Source: JBBDXI01 sp040902425 (lineage in GTDB: Bacteria > Planctomycetota > Phycisphaerae > Phycisphaerales > UBA1924). Taken from it: a stretch of 64,000 bases of DNA. Below are positions 33,073 through 43,278 of this stretch, piece after piece. The DNA lies in NCBI GenBank assembly GCA_040902425.1, contig JBBDXI010000098.1:10733-74732 (forward strand). The letters are read 5' to 3'. Within the stretch, counting starts at the first letter, position 1. The number at the start of each line of letters is the position of its first letter. Made by a program: the position numbers and the translations under genes. The notes under the pieces are model-generated. The model saw nothing but the letters and a program-made list of their open reading frames with translations. It was not told where the DNA came from and ran no database searches.

Positions 33073-34359
33073 TCAGCCGGCGATCCGCCAGCGGCTGCCG
33101 TCGCGGATGATGCGCCGGTAGAGCGTGTCCCGCTCGACAGGCGTGAAGCCCGCGTCGCGGATGGCCTTCTCCAGGGTCCAGACCGTCACTTCCTGGTGCG
33201 TGCTCACGCCGCCAACCTTGGTGATGTCGTACCAGACGACGGTGCCGTCGAGGTCGTCGGCGCCGCACTGGAGCATGAGCTGGGCCATGGGCAGCGTCTG
33301 CATGATCCAGAAGGCCTTGACGTGGGGGAAGTTGTCGAGCATGAGGCGGGCGATCGCCAGCGTGCGGAGGTTCTCGAGGCCCGCCGGTCCCGGGAGGTGC
33401 TCGAGGGCGGAACCGTCGGGGAAGAAGGGGAGGGGGATGATGGTCTGGAAGGAGCCGAAGGGAGGAGCGAGAGAGCGAGACAGCGAGACAGGGTCCGGAA
33501 CAGTCCTTCCCTGTTTCGCTGTTTCGCTGTCTCGCTCTCCCGCTCCGGCGATCCGCGCGAGGGCCTCATCCTGGGCGCGGCGGAGCATGTCCATGTGGAC
33601 GAGGCGCTCGCGCCGGTCCTCGATGTGGCCGTAGAGGATGGTGGCGTTGGTGTTCAGGCCCAGCTCGTGGGCAACCCGGTGGACGTCGAGCCAGACGTCC
33701 GAGCGGATCTTGCCCTTGAAGGCCTCGTCGTGGACCCGGTCGTCGAAGACCTCGGCCCCGCCGCCGGGGAGCGAGCCCAGGCCGGCCTCCTTCAGCTCCC
33801 GGAGGACCCAGCGGATGCCGGCGATACGGTCGGACTGCTTGTAGACCTTGGCGATCTTCGCGAGGTGGACGATCTCGACGGCGGTGAAGGCCTTCACGTG
33901 CAGCTCGCTGCCGAGCCCGGCGGCCGTCTCGCGGATCGTGCGGACGAGGTCGGTGTAGTAGCTGAAGGGCAGGTGGGGGTGCAGGCCGCCGACGGAGTGG
34001 ATCTCCGTGGCCCCCGCCTCGACCGCCTTGCGAGTCTCCTCGCGGATGTACCCGAGGTCGCGGGTGTAGGCCTTCTCGTCGCCCTGCTTGGCGTAGAACT
34101 CGCAGAACTTGCAGGAGAGGGCGCAGACGTTGGAGTAGTTGAGGTGGCGGTTGATGTTGTAGTAGGCGATATCGCCGTGGAGGCGGCGGCGGACGAGGTC
34201 GGCCAGTTCGCAGACGGACCAGATATCGCGGGTGGAATAGAGGGCCTCGCCATCGTCGAGCGAGAGTCGCTCGCCGGCCTCGACCTTGGCGCGGATGGGG
34301 GCGAGGCGGGGGTCGTGCGAGGGCAGCGCGGGCGGGAGGGGGAGGGCGGCGGTGGCCAT
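33073..34359 (-). CDS. mqnE: Aminodeoxyfutalosine synthase (radical SAM)
   Basis: First radical-SAM step of futalosine-dependent menaquinone synthesis. 428 aa. CALSCKFCEFY gives the CxxxCxxC iron-sulfur site. The N-terminal LSLDDGEALYSTRDIWSVCE and GDIAYYNINRHLNYSNVC are typical of MqnE. SVGGLHPHLPFSYY and TKVGGVSTHQEVTVWTL fit. An inserted repeat (33466-33545) is read as GERDSETAKQGRTVP... and keeps the frame. The other mqn genes are absent from the window. Start ATG at 34359. Confidence 0.93.
   Translation of the reverse strand: MATAALPLPPALPSHDPRLAPIRAKVEAGERLSLDDGEALYSTRDIWSVCELADLVRRRLHGDIAYYNINRHLNYSNVCALSCKFCEFYAKQGDEKAYTRDLGYIREETRKAVEAGATEIHSVGGLHPHLPFSYYTDLVRTIRETAAGLGSELHVKAFTAVEIVHLAKIAKVYKQSDRIAGIRWVLRELKEAGLGSLPGGGAEVFDDRVHDEAFKGKIRSDVWLDVHRVAHELGLNTNATILYGHIEDRRERLVHMDMLRRAQDEALARIAGAGERDSETAKQGRTVPDPVSLSRSLAPPFGSFQTIIPLPFFPDGSALEHLPGPAGLENLRTLAIARLMLDNFPHVKAFWIMQTLPMAQLMLQCGADDLDGTVVWYDITKVGGVSTHQEVTVWTLEKAIRDAGFTPVERDTLYRRIIRDGSRWRIAG
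33466..33545. repeat. Inverted tandem repeat inside mqnE
   Basis: GAGAGCGAGACAGCGAGACA, then a spacer of 30 bases, then TTTCGCTGTTTCGCTGTCTC followed by GCTCTC. The two arms are inverses of each other and could form a stem of about 25 bases. The DNA is read in frame as GERDSETAKQG and SLSRSLAPP. Confidence 0.9.
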
Positions 34360-34402
34360 CGGGGGATGGTAGGTCCGGGCACCCCGAAGCCGATCGCTTA
34401 CA

Positions 34403-34714
34403 ATGATCGTGATGCTCCCGCACGGACTCACCATCCCGGCCGCCCGCCTTGCCGACGTGTGTCAGCGGTACGGCGTCTCGCGCCTTGCCCTTTTTGGGTC
34501 CGTGCTGCGTCCGGACTTTCCCCCCGATAGCGACGTGGACATCCTGGTCGAGTTCAGGCCGGGTTCGCGCGCCGGGCTCTTCGCCTTCGCGGGCCTGGAA
34601 ATGGAGCTGAGCGAGCTCCTCGGCCGCGCCGTCCACCTTCACACACCCCCGATGCTCGGCCCGTGGTACCGCGACCAGGTCCTCCGCGAAGCGCAGGTCC
34701 AGTATGCCGCATGA
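34403..34714 (+). CDS. MntA-like minimal nucleotidyltransferase (antitoxin)
   Basis: 103 aa. LALFGSVLRPDFPPDSDVDILVEF has the GSx10DxD catalytic pattern of minimal nucleotidyltransferases. In HepT/MntA pairs MntA adenylylates the HepT toxin and neutralises it. Two ATGs at 34403 and 34412. It overlaps the following HepT-like gene by 11 bp, and the pair is complete here. Confidence 0.85.
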   Translation: MIVMLPHGLTIPAARLADVCQRYGVSRLALFGSVLRPDFPPDSDVDILVEFRPGSRAGLFAFAGLEMELSELLGRAVHLHTPPMLGPWYRDQVLREAQVQYAA

Positions 34715-35072
34715 CCAGAGCGCCGGGCCGGGCGACCGCGCCCGATGCGAGCACATGCTCGAGGCGGCGCGTGACGCGATCGGCTTCGTGGCCGGACGAG
34801 CGCGGGCGGACCTGGACTCCGACGCCCTGCTCCGCCGTGGACTGATCAACGCGATCCAGGAGATCGGCGAGGCCGCCGTGCGACTGAGCGATGCGGGCCG
34901 CGAGCGGGTCCCGGGAGTCCCGTGGCCGCAGGTCACGCGCATGCGGAACATACTCGTGCACGTCTACTGGGGCGTGGACCTCGACCGGGTGTGGGACACC
35001 GCAACCATCGACCTCCCGCAGCTGGCAGCATCACTGGAATCCGCGCTGTCGGCCTGGACCGAGTCGGGCTGA
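34704..35072 (+). CDS. HepT-like ribonuclease toxin
   Basis: 122 aa HEPN-domain protein. RMRNILVHVYWGVD carries the R(x)4-6H motif of HEPN RNases, and the helix GLINAIQEIGEAAVRLSD is typical of HepT. It forms a toxin-antitoxin pair with the MntA-like protein that overlaps its start. A second pair is at 41543-42187. Confidence 0.85.
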   Translation: MPHDQSAGPGDRARCEHMLEAARDAIGFVAGRARADLDSDALLRRGLINAIQEIGEAAVRLSDAGRERVPGVPWPQVTRMRNILVHVYWGVDLDRVWDTATIDLPQLAASLESALSAWTESG

Positions 35073-35095
35073 ACGTTTCCCTACACTCGCCCCCG

Positions 35096-36778
35096 ATGCG
35101 ACTCCGGCCGCCCATCGCCATCCCGTACCCGCACTACATGGCCTTCGCGCCCCTGGACGCGTGGCTGCGTGTGATCCTGTCGCCGCCCGCGTGGGTGCCG
35201 GTGCGGTACTGGGCGCGGCTGGCGTTCGGGCTGTTCACCTCGTGCATCGGCACCGTTCTGACACTCCCCGAGCGGCTGGTCCTCGCGCCGGTCCTGCGGA
35301 TGGCGGGGCGGCGGAGCGGGCTGCGGCTGGACCACGCGCCCGGCGCCATCGTCATCCTCGGCTACTTCCGCTCCGGAACCACCCACCTGCACTACCTGAT
35401 GTCGTGCGACCCGCGGGTGCGCACGCCGACCTGGTGCGAGGTGCTGGCGCCGCAGGGGTTCGCCCTCTCGTGGTCCTTCCTGCGGCTGTTCATGATCCCG
35501 TTCCTCTCCGCGAAGCGCCCGCAGGATGATGTCGCCATCGGCCCGGACTGGCCGGCGGAGGACGACTTCGCCACGGGGAACTGGGTAGGGGCGTCGAGCC
35601 TGCCGGGGCGGTTCGTCATCCCGCGGCTGCACGCGCACTACGACCGCTTCCACTCGCTGACCGGCCTGAACGAGCGGGAGCGGCGGCGATGGCGCCGGGC
35701 GCAGTGGGCGTTCCTGTGGAAGCTCGCCCGCCTGGCCCCCGGGCGGGCGATCCTGCTGAAATCGCCCAGCCACACGGGGCGCGTGCGCGAGCTGGCCGAC
35801 CTGTTCGGCGGCAACGTGAAGTTCGTCCACATCAGCCGCGAGCCGGGTGCGGTGCTGCGCTCCAACGTCGCCATGGCCCGCCGGCTCTCGGTGTTCAACC
35901 TCCAAGACCCGTTGCCGGGGGATGACATCGAGTCCCGGCTCGCGCGGGAGTACCTGGAGACGGAGCGCACGTTCCTCGCCGAGGCCGCGGCCATCCCGCC
36001 CGGGCGCCTCGCCCACATCCGGTACGAGGACCTGGTGGCGGACCCGCTGGGGGAGCTGCGGCGGGTGTATCAGGAACTCGGCTTGGAGTGGTCGCCGGAG
36101 CTGGAGCGCCGCGCCGGGACCTATCTGCTCTCCGTGCGCGACTACCGCGCCGCGACCAAACCGGAGGCCGTTCCCGCCGCGACGATGAGTCCGGCGGCCC
36201 CCCCCGCCGCCGCGCTCGCCCAACTCGCCCGGGCCTTCGGACACGACCGGCCCCCGCGCCCCAAGGCCCCCCTGCCCCTCGGCCTCGAGGACCACCACCG
36301 CTCGCGCGCTGGCCCGGCGATGCTGGCCGCGGCCGTTGTCGCGACTCTCGCCTCGATCCTCTGGATCGCGCAGGCGTCGTGGTTCCGCGACCGCAACGAC
36401 TGGCTGGTCTGGCCGCTGGGGATTCTCGTGGGCCTGACGGCGCTCCGCGTCGCCCGCGTCGGCTCGCCGCGCTTGGGCGCGTGGGCCGCGGGGCTCACGC
36501 TGCTGGCGTTCTTCGCGATCAGCATCCCGGCGACGTACTACGCCGACTACGCGTTCCGCACGTCGCCCCCGTTCCCGGTGGATTACCGCGACCTGCCCAT
36601 GCGGGACTGGGAGTGGTACCACATCCTCAAGGCCTCGGGCGTGCCGATGGATGGGCTGCGCCACTGGAACCGCGTGGGGTCGCTGGCGACCAACAACTTG
36701 TTCTGGCTCTTCATGGGCGTGGTGACGGCGTACCGCTTCGCGTCGCGGGAGTTCGTGCACCCGCCGGGCCGGGGGTAG
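35096..36778 (+). CDS. Sulfotransferase fused to a C-terminal membrane domain
   Basis: 560 aa. The N-terminal 390 residues are a PAPS-dependent sulfotransferase: GYFRSGTTHLHYLM (5'-phosphosulfate loop, near residue 91), KSPSHTGRVREL, VHISREPGAVLRSNVAM (3'-phosphate site) and YEDLVADPLGELR. One hydrophobic segment (LAFGLFTSCIGTVLTL) precedes it. The last 170 residues have three membrane helices (MLAAAVVATLASILWIAQ, PLGILVGLTALRVA, AAGLTLLAFFAISIPATYY) and an extracytoplasmic tail ending in FMGVVTAYRFASREF. The acceptor may be lipid or glycan. ATG at 35096. Confidence 0.85.
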   Translation: MRLRPPIAIPYPHYMAFAPLDAWLRVILSPPAWVPVRYWARLAFGLFTSCIGTVLTLPERLVLAPVLRMAGRRSGLRLDHAPGAIVILGYFRSGTTHLHYLMSCDPRVRTPTWCEVLAPQGFALSWSFLRLFMIPFLSAKRPQDDVAIGPDWPAEDDFATGNWVGASSLPGRFVIPRLHAHYDRFHSLTGLNERERRRWRRAQWAFLWKLARLAPGRAILLKSPSHTGRVRELADLFGGNVKFVHISREPGAVLRSNVAMARRLSVFNLQDPLPGDDIESRLAREYLETERTFLAEAAAIPPGRLAHIRYEDLVADPLGELRRVYQELGLEWSPELERRAGTYLLSVRDYRAATKPEAVPAATMSPAAPPAAALAQLARAFGHDRPPRPKAPLPLGLEDHHRSRAGPAMLAAAVVATLASILWIAQASWFRDRNDWLVWPLGILVGLTALRVARVGSPRLGAWAAGLTLLAFFAISIPATYYADYAFRTSPPFPVDYRDLPMRDWEWYHILKASGVPMDGLRHWNRVGSLATNNLFWLFMGVVTAYRFASREFVHPPGRG

Positions 36779-36781
36779 CGA

Positions 36782-37345
36782 CTACGCGGGGCGGGCCCAC
36801 CACGGATGGACCTGCCCGACGACCGATTCCGAAGCGTCGCCATCGACAGCGCGCACCACCCCGGCGCAGATCTCGGCATCGGTGAGCCAGCGCGCACCCG
36901 GCGGCCCGACCACAAAGCCGAGGATGACCCGGCGATACCGGACCCCGGGGAGGAGCGCGAGGCCGCGGTCGGGGGTGCGCGACGGGTCGGCCACGGCGCT
37001 CCCGCAGATGTGGAAGAGCCGCGGCGGGTCGCGGTCGCGGGCGATGAGATCGGCGATGAGCGGGAGCGCGCCCGGCGCGGCGGAGCGCACCCACGCGATG
37101 GCGAGCGACACCTGCCCGCGGGCGATAGTCGCCGACCGGATCGCGCTCGCCAGGGCGGCGTCGTCGGTGTAGTCCGCGGGAGCGGGGGCGATCCGGCCCG
37201 GGAGCGAGGCCGCGGCCCGGGCCAAGGACGCCAGGGGCGCGTGGCGCCGGGCGATGACCGTCACCGTGTGGCCGCGCTCGGCCAGGGCGAGGCAGAGGCC
37301 GCGGAGCATCCCCGTGCCGCCCACCACCAGCGCGTGCCGGCTCAC
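36782..37345 (-). CDS. NAD(P)-binding short-chain dehydrogenase-like protein
   Basis: 187 aa beginning with a GTG at 37345 that overlaps the upstream methyltransferase stop (GTGA). VVGGTGMLRGLCLALAERGH is the Rossmann glycine loop (GGTGM, a reduced version). No catalytic Tyr-x-x-x-Lys pair is visible, so an enzymatic role is uncertain. VVGPPGARWLTDAEICAGVV is the C-terminal part. Probably translated with the methyltransferase. Confidence 0.7.
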   Translation of the reverse strand: MSRHALVVGGTGMLRGLCLALAERGHTVTVIARRHAPLASLARAAASLPGRIAPAPADYTDDAALASAIRSATIARGQVSLAIAWVRSAAPGALPLIADLIARDRDPPRLFHICGSAVADPSRTPDRGLALLPGVRYRRVILGFVVGPPGARWLTDAEICAGVVRAVDGDASESVVGQVHPWWARPA

Positions 37346-38097
37346 CGGCCGCCCCCGCGGCGGACCATCCAGAGCACGGGGCGGAGCGGGCCCTCCAGGA
37401 GCGCCGCGGCCGCACGCTGGCGGGCGAGGTAGTCGGCGAGCAGCGGCCTGAGGCGGGGGTTCGCCCGGCCGAGCGCGCGGGCCCGGGCGCTGAGGGCCGC
37501 CCGCAGGGGCCGCTCGATCCGCCGCACCTCGGCCGGCCTCAGCACTCGCTCCCTGAGGATCCGGTCCCCGGCGCGGACCAGCAGCGCGCGGGCCTCATCC
37601 AGCGTCGGCGCTCCGCCCCGCTGCGGCGAGCCCGGCACCCCGATCCACGCCGCGTCATCGATCATGTAGACGCCGCGCGGGCGTACCAGCCGCCGCAGGA
37701 TCCTGGCCGCGTCCCGCACCGGCGCCACGCCCAGCATTATCGCCGCGTCGAACGCGTCGCCCGCGGCCCGGGCGCCCCGCGCTGTCCCCACCGAGAACAC
37801 GCAGCGATCCGCGACGCCCCGCCGCTCGGCCAGCCCGCGCGCCGCGGCCACGAACGGCGCGAACGCATCCACCCCTGCAACGCGGCACCCGGTCCGGCGC
37901 GCGACCTCCACCGCCGCCGCGCCCTTCCCGCACCCGACATCCAGCACACGCGAGCCCGCGCCGACGCCCGCGCTCCGCAGCCACTTCGCCACCAGACGCG
38001 GGGAACTGCCCAGCGAGTCAACATCCGCGAACAGCTCGCCCAGGTACGGCAGGAGCGCGGCCGGCGCATCGAGCGACGCGGCCACCTGCGGGACCAC
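37342..38097 (-). CDS. SAM-dependent methyltransferase, class I
   Basis: About 251 aa from a GTG at 38097. SRVLDVGCGKGAAAVEVA is motif I; GCRVAGVDAFAPFV is the acidic-end strand, and FDAAIMLGVAPV is motif II-like. Substrate unknown. The N terminus is uncertain: a frame shifted by one reads MDLFQPDTTRSPPSVLRVEE from about 38222, which is also protein-like, so the real start may be upstream with a frameshift between. The downstream SDR-like gene is translationally overlapped. Confidence 0.75.
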   Translation of the reverse strand: MVPQVAASLDAPAALLPYLGELFADVDSLGSSPRLVAKWLRSAGVGAGSRVLDVGCGKGAAAVEVARRTGCRVAGVDAFAPFVAAARGLAERRGVADRCVFSVGTARGARAAGDAFDAAIMLGVAPVRDAARILRRLVRPRGVYMIDDAAWIGVPGSPQRGGAPTLDEARALLVRAGDRILRERVLRPAEVRRIERPLRAALSARARALGRANPRLRPLLADYLARQRAAAALLEGPLRPVLWMVRRGGGR

Positions 38098-38347
38098 TCC
38101 GGCGCTCGGCGACCGGGCCCTTGTCCGGCGCGCGCCGCCCCGGCTGCCAGTTCGGCAGCCCGCTCCTCGACCCGGAGCACGGACGGCGGGCTTCTGGTGG
38201 TGTCTGGCTGGAATAGGTCCATTAAACCGTGCCCAAGCCGCCGCCGCGACTCCCGCCCACCGTGCACGATGCTTGGCACCACCCTTGCAACCCGTTGACA
38301 GGCCAAGGCCCGGCGAGGCCGGCGGCCAACTCACAGGGACCAAGCAC

Positions 38348-40309
<1,962 letters not shown>

Positions 40310-40360
40310 GCCCGCGACCCCGCCCTACGTCGGAGCCGCGACGGGCGAGACCGTGGTGAC

Positions 40361-40391
40361 GAGCCCCGCTCGACGAGCACCGGGGTTCTTC
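40361..40391 (+). terminator. Hairpin after dnaK
   Basis: GAGCCCCG and CGGGGTTC enclose CTCGACGAGCAC, which itself forms a smaller stem. TTCTTCG follows. Likely the dnaK terminator. Confidence 0.55.
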
Positions 40392-40413
40392 GTGCGGACC
40401 CCCGGCCCGCCGC

Positions 40414-41476
40414 TCACGCCCAGACCGGCACGGCGACCACGCTCCAGTTCAGCTTGAAGTCGGCGCCGGGCCCCCGCGTCGCCACGCCCCCGTTCCAGGC
40501 GTAGTTGCCCTTCGGGAGCTTGTTGCTCTTCAGCTTCGCCTTGTCCGCGTCGCTGAGGAAGACGCTGGTGGCCCAGCCCGGGGCCTCGCCGGTCGTGGGG
40601 AACATCGTGTGCACCCGCCAGGGGCCCGCGGCCTTCGTGGTGGGGTTCCACTCGCGGCGCAGGATCCCCTTGGCCCCTTCCTGCCAGAAGGCCTCGACGC
40701 CCAGGTGCTCCAGCAGGGCCCCGATGTTGTGGAACGCGGGACGGTCCTTGACGAGCGCCTTTCCCATCGCCTGCACCTTGTCGCCGTAGAGGTCCGACCA
40801 GCTGGCGCGGCTGGAGAGCGCGGTGATGCACTTGACGACCTCGTCCCGCGTCCGGGGCTGGAACTTGCCGTCGATCCGCCGGTACCCCACGCCGAAGGGC
40901 CCCGACGCCTGGGCCTTGGCCACCACCACGCACAGACTGGTGATGGGGGCGCGGATCTTGGCGTCGGGCTTGTCCCTGGAGACGAACTGCCCGGCGATGT
41001 ACTGGGGCCATGCCGTTGGCGGCGGCGAGTGCCTGGGAGCGGGCCTGCTCCTGGGCCTCGACGCCGAGGAAGGCCCCGGAGACGATGCCGCCCTCGGTCT
41101 CGTAGTCGGACGCGGCCGGCGTGAAGGCGAGGCCAACGGGCAGCTCGACCCACTCGCCCCAGGCGTCGTAGCCCTTCTGGGTGCCGAAGGAGGCATCGCC
41201 GCCGCCGCTCAGCACCGCCCCGGAGCGGATCGTGCCGCCGGTGCCCATGGGGTCGAAGCGCTGGTCGGGGGAGACCTGCGTGCAGCAGCGGATGAGCTGG
41301 GCCTCCCAGCCGGTCTGGTGGCCGTGCCGGGCGTAGGCGTGGGCCCCGGTGTTCTGGGCGATCTCGGCCTTCAGCCGCTGCTCGTGGGTGGCGATGGCCT
41401 GCGACCGGCCCTGCATGAACTTCTCGAGCTCGGCGAAGTTTCCGCCCCAGTTGCGGGTCTTGACGTTGATCGGCAT
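40414..41476 (-). pseudogene. Unknown protein gene split by a frameshift
   Basis: The start ATG at 41476 has GGAGG eight bases upstream and reads MPINVKTRNWGGNFAELEKF... to about 41013 in one frame. The rest, from WPQYIAGQFVSRDKPDAK to the stop at 40414, continues in another frame. The junction is near ATGGCCCCAGTACATC (minus strand); one extra or two missing bases would join both. Protein of about 350 aa, no family recognised. GAHAYARHGHQTGWEAQLIR is a noticeable His-rich motif. Frameshift may be real or a sequencing error. It follows dnaK, convergently. Confidence 0.55.
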
Positions 41477-41542
41477 CGGTGGGCCTCCGGGGCGGAGTGT
41501 ACCGAGGGCCCGGCCCCTGCGGCGGGACGATAGAATGCCGCC

Positions 41543-41842
41543 ATGCTGGGTGATCGGATCGAGCCGCTGATTCGGGGAGCCATGCCCGACCTTCAACGCG
41601 ACTTCGGCGTGAGCGCGGTCTACGTGTTCGGGTCCGTCGCGCGGGGCGACGACCGGCCGGAGAGCGATGTGGATGTGCTCGTAGAGTTCGCGGCCGATGC
41701 GCGGCCAACGCTGCTCACACTGGCTGGTCTGCACGGCCGGCTCACCGACCTCCTCGGATGCCCGGTTGATCTGGGGACGGTGGACAGCCTCCGGCCCGGA
41801 TTGCGCGACTCGGTCCGGGCGGAGATGCGCCGTGTCGCCTAG
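41543..41842 (+). CDS. MntA-like minimal nucleotidyltransferase (second pair)
   Basis: 99 aa. VYVFGSVARGDDRPESDVDVLVEF carries the GSx10DxD motif; LTDLLGCPVDLGTVDSLRPG follows. It is the partner of the damaged HepT-like gene starting at its stop. It resembles the pair at 34403-35072 in order but not closely in sequence. Confidence 0.85.
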   Translation: MLGDRIEPLIRGAMPDLQRDFGVSAVYVFGSVARGDDRPESDVDVLVEFAADARPTLLTLAGLHGRLTDLLGCPVDLGTVDSLRPGLRDSVRAEMRRVA

Positions 41843-42187
41843 ACCGTGGCCCCAGCGGATTGCCGACATTCTGGAGGCGATCGCTGAGTTCAGCGGTTCG
41901 TCGCGGACGTGGCGTTCGAGGAGTTCGCGGCGAATCCGGAGAAGATGAAGGCGGTGCTGGCGGACTTTGCGATCATCGGGGAGGCCGCCCGTCACATCCC
42001 GCCGGATGTTCAGGCGGCGAATCCCACCATCGAGTGGCGCCGGATGCGCGACATGCGGAACGTCATCGTTCACGTGTACTTCTCGGTGAACCCGCGGATC
42101 GTGTGGGACACGATCGAGCAGGATCTTCCGGTGCTGAAGGGCCAGCTCAGCGCGATCGTGCCGCCGGAACCGGGCAATCCCGCCTAG
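41832..42187 (+). pseudogene. HepT-like toxin gene with a frameshift
   Basis: A GTG at 41832 overlapping the MntA stop reads SPRPWPQRIADILEAIAEF, the normal HepT N terminus. The remainder, RFVADVAFEEFAANPEKMK to the end at 42187, lies in a different frame, and it includes the HEPN motif RDMRNVIVHVYF. One missing base near 41893 (GAGTTCAGCGGTTCG) accounts for this. As written only an internally started fragment (GTG 41909) would be made, with the R(x)4-6H motif but without the first helix. Confidence 0.7.
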
Positions 42188-42237
42188 GAGAACGTCCCCG
42201 CTCGCGGCCCGCCGAATGGGGTTGTACACTCCTCCCC

Positions 42238-43272
42238 ATGGCGACGGAACGCCTGATCTCCCCCACCGCCGCGGCCCCCGAGGATGAGCAGGTCAACTGG
42301 TCGCTGCGCCCGACGCGCATCGACGAGTACGTCGGCCAGGCCGAGCTCATCGAGCGGCTCCGCATCGCCATCGAGGCCGGCAAGGGGCGCGGCGAGCCCA
42401 TGGAGCACGTGCTGCTGCACGGCCCGCCGGGCCTGGGCAAGACCACCCTCGCCCACGTCATCGCCAACGAGATGGGCAGCCGCGTCCACGCGACCAGCGG
42501 GCCGGCGCTGGCCCGGGGGACGGACCTGGTGTCGGCGCTGACGCGCCTCCAGCAGGGGGATGTGCTGTTCATCGATGAGATCCACCGGCTGCCGGTGCAG
42601 GTCGAGGAGTTCATCTATCCCGCGATGGAGGACTTCCGGATCGACGTGTGCATCGACAGCGGCCTCAACGCCCGCACGGTGCAGCTCCGGTGCAAGCCGT
42701 TCACGCTGATCGGGGCGACCACGCGGGCGGGGCTGCTCAGTTCGCCGCTGCGGTCGCGGTTCGGGCTCGTGCACCATCTGCGGTACTACTCGGCGGAGGA
42801 GCTGCTGGTGATCCTCCGGCGGAGCTGCGGGCTGCTGGGGATCGCCGTCACAGGCGAGGTGGCGCTGCCGGTGATCGCCGAGCGGTCGCGCGGGACGCCG
42901 CGCATCGCCAACCGGCTGCTGCGGCGCGTGCGCGACTTCGCCCAGGTCCGGGCCGACGGCGTGGTGACCGAGCGGGTGGTCGAGGCCGCCCTCAAGCTCG
43001 AGAGCGTCGATGCCCTGGGGCTGGATGCCCTCGACCGGGCCTACCTGCGGGTCATCGCGGAGGTCTACGAGGGCGGGCCGGTGGGCCTCGAGGCCGTCGC
43101 CGCGACCATGAACGAGGATGCGGGCACCCTCGAGGATGTCGTCGAGCCCTACCTCCTCCAGATCGGCTTCCTGGCCCGCACCAGGCGCGGGCGCATGCTC
43201 ACACGGTCGGCGGCCGAGCACCTGGGGCTGAAGTGGTCGCCGAAGGCAGCGCAGAAGGACCTGTTCGAGTGA
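42238..43272 (+). CDS. ruvB: Holliday junction branch migration ATPase RuvB
   Basis: 344 aa hexameric motor acting with RuvA and RuvC. LLHGPPGLGKTTLAHVI is Walker A, VLFIDEIHRLP Walker B, GATTRAGLLSSPLRSRFG the sensor and arginine-finger region, and the winged-helix C terminus shows VEPYLLQIGFLARTRRGRMLT. The start ATG at 42238 follows the frame-shifted HepT gene by about 50 bp. Confidence 0.97.
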   Translation: MATERLISPTAAAPEDEQVNWSLRPTRIDEYVGQAELIERLRIAIEAGKGRGEPMEHVLLHGPPGLGKTTLAHVIANEMGSRVHATSGPALARGTDLVSALTRLQQGDVLFIDEIHRLPVQVEEFIYPAMEDFRIDVCIDSGLNARTVQLRCKPFTLIGATTRAGLLSSPLRSRFGLVHHLRYYSAEELLVILRRSCGLLGIAVTGEVALPVIAERSRGTPRIANRLLRRVRDFAQVRADGVVTERVVEAALKLESVDALGLDALDRAYLRVIAEVYEGGPVGLEAVAATMNEDAGTLEDVVEPYLLQIGFLARTRRGRMLTRSAAEHLGLKWSPKAAQKDLFE

Positions 43273-43278
43273 TCGTGC

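Noticed and set aside
38160..38347. CIRCE or sigma-32 control of dnaK
   Set aside because: No inverted TTAGCACTC repeat and no convincing minus-35/minus-10 pair was found; TTGACA at 38288 lacks a good minus-10.
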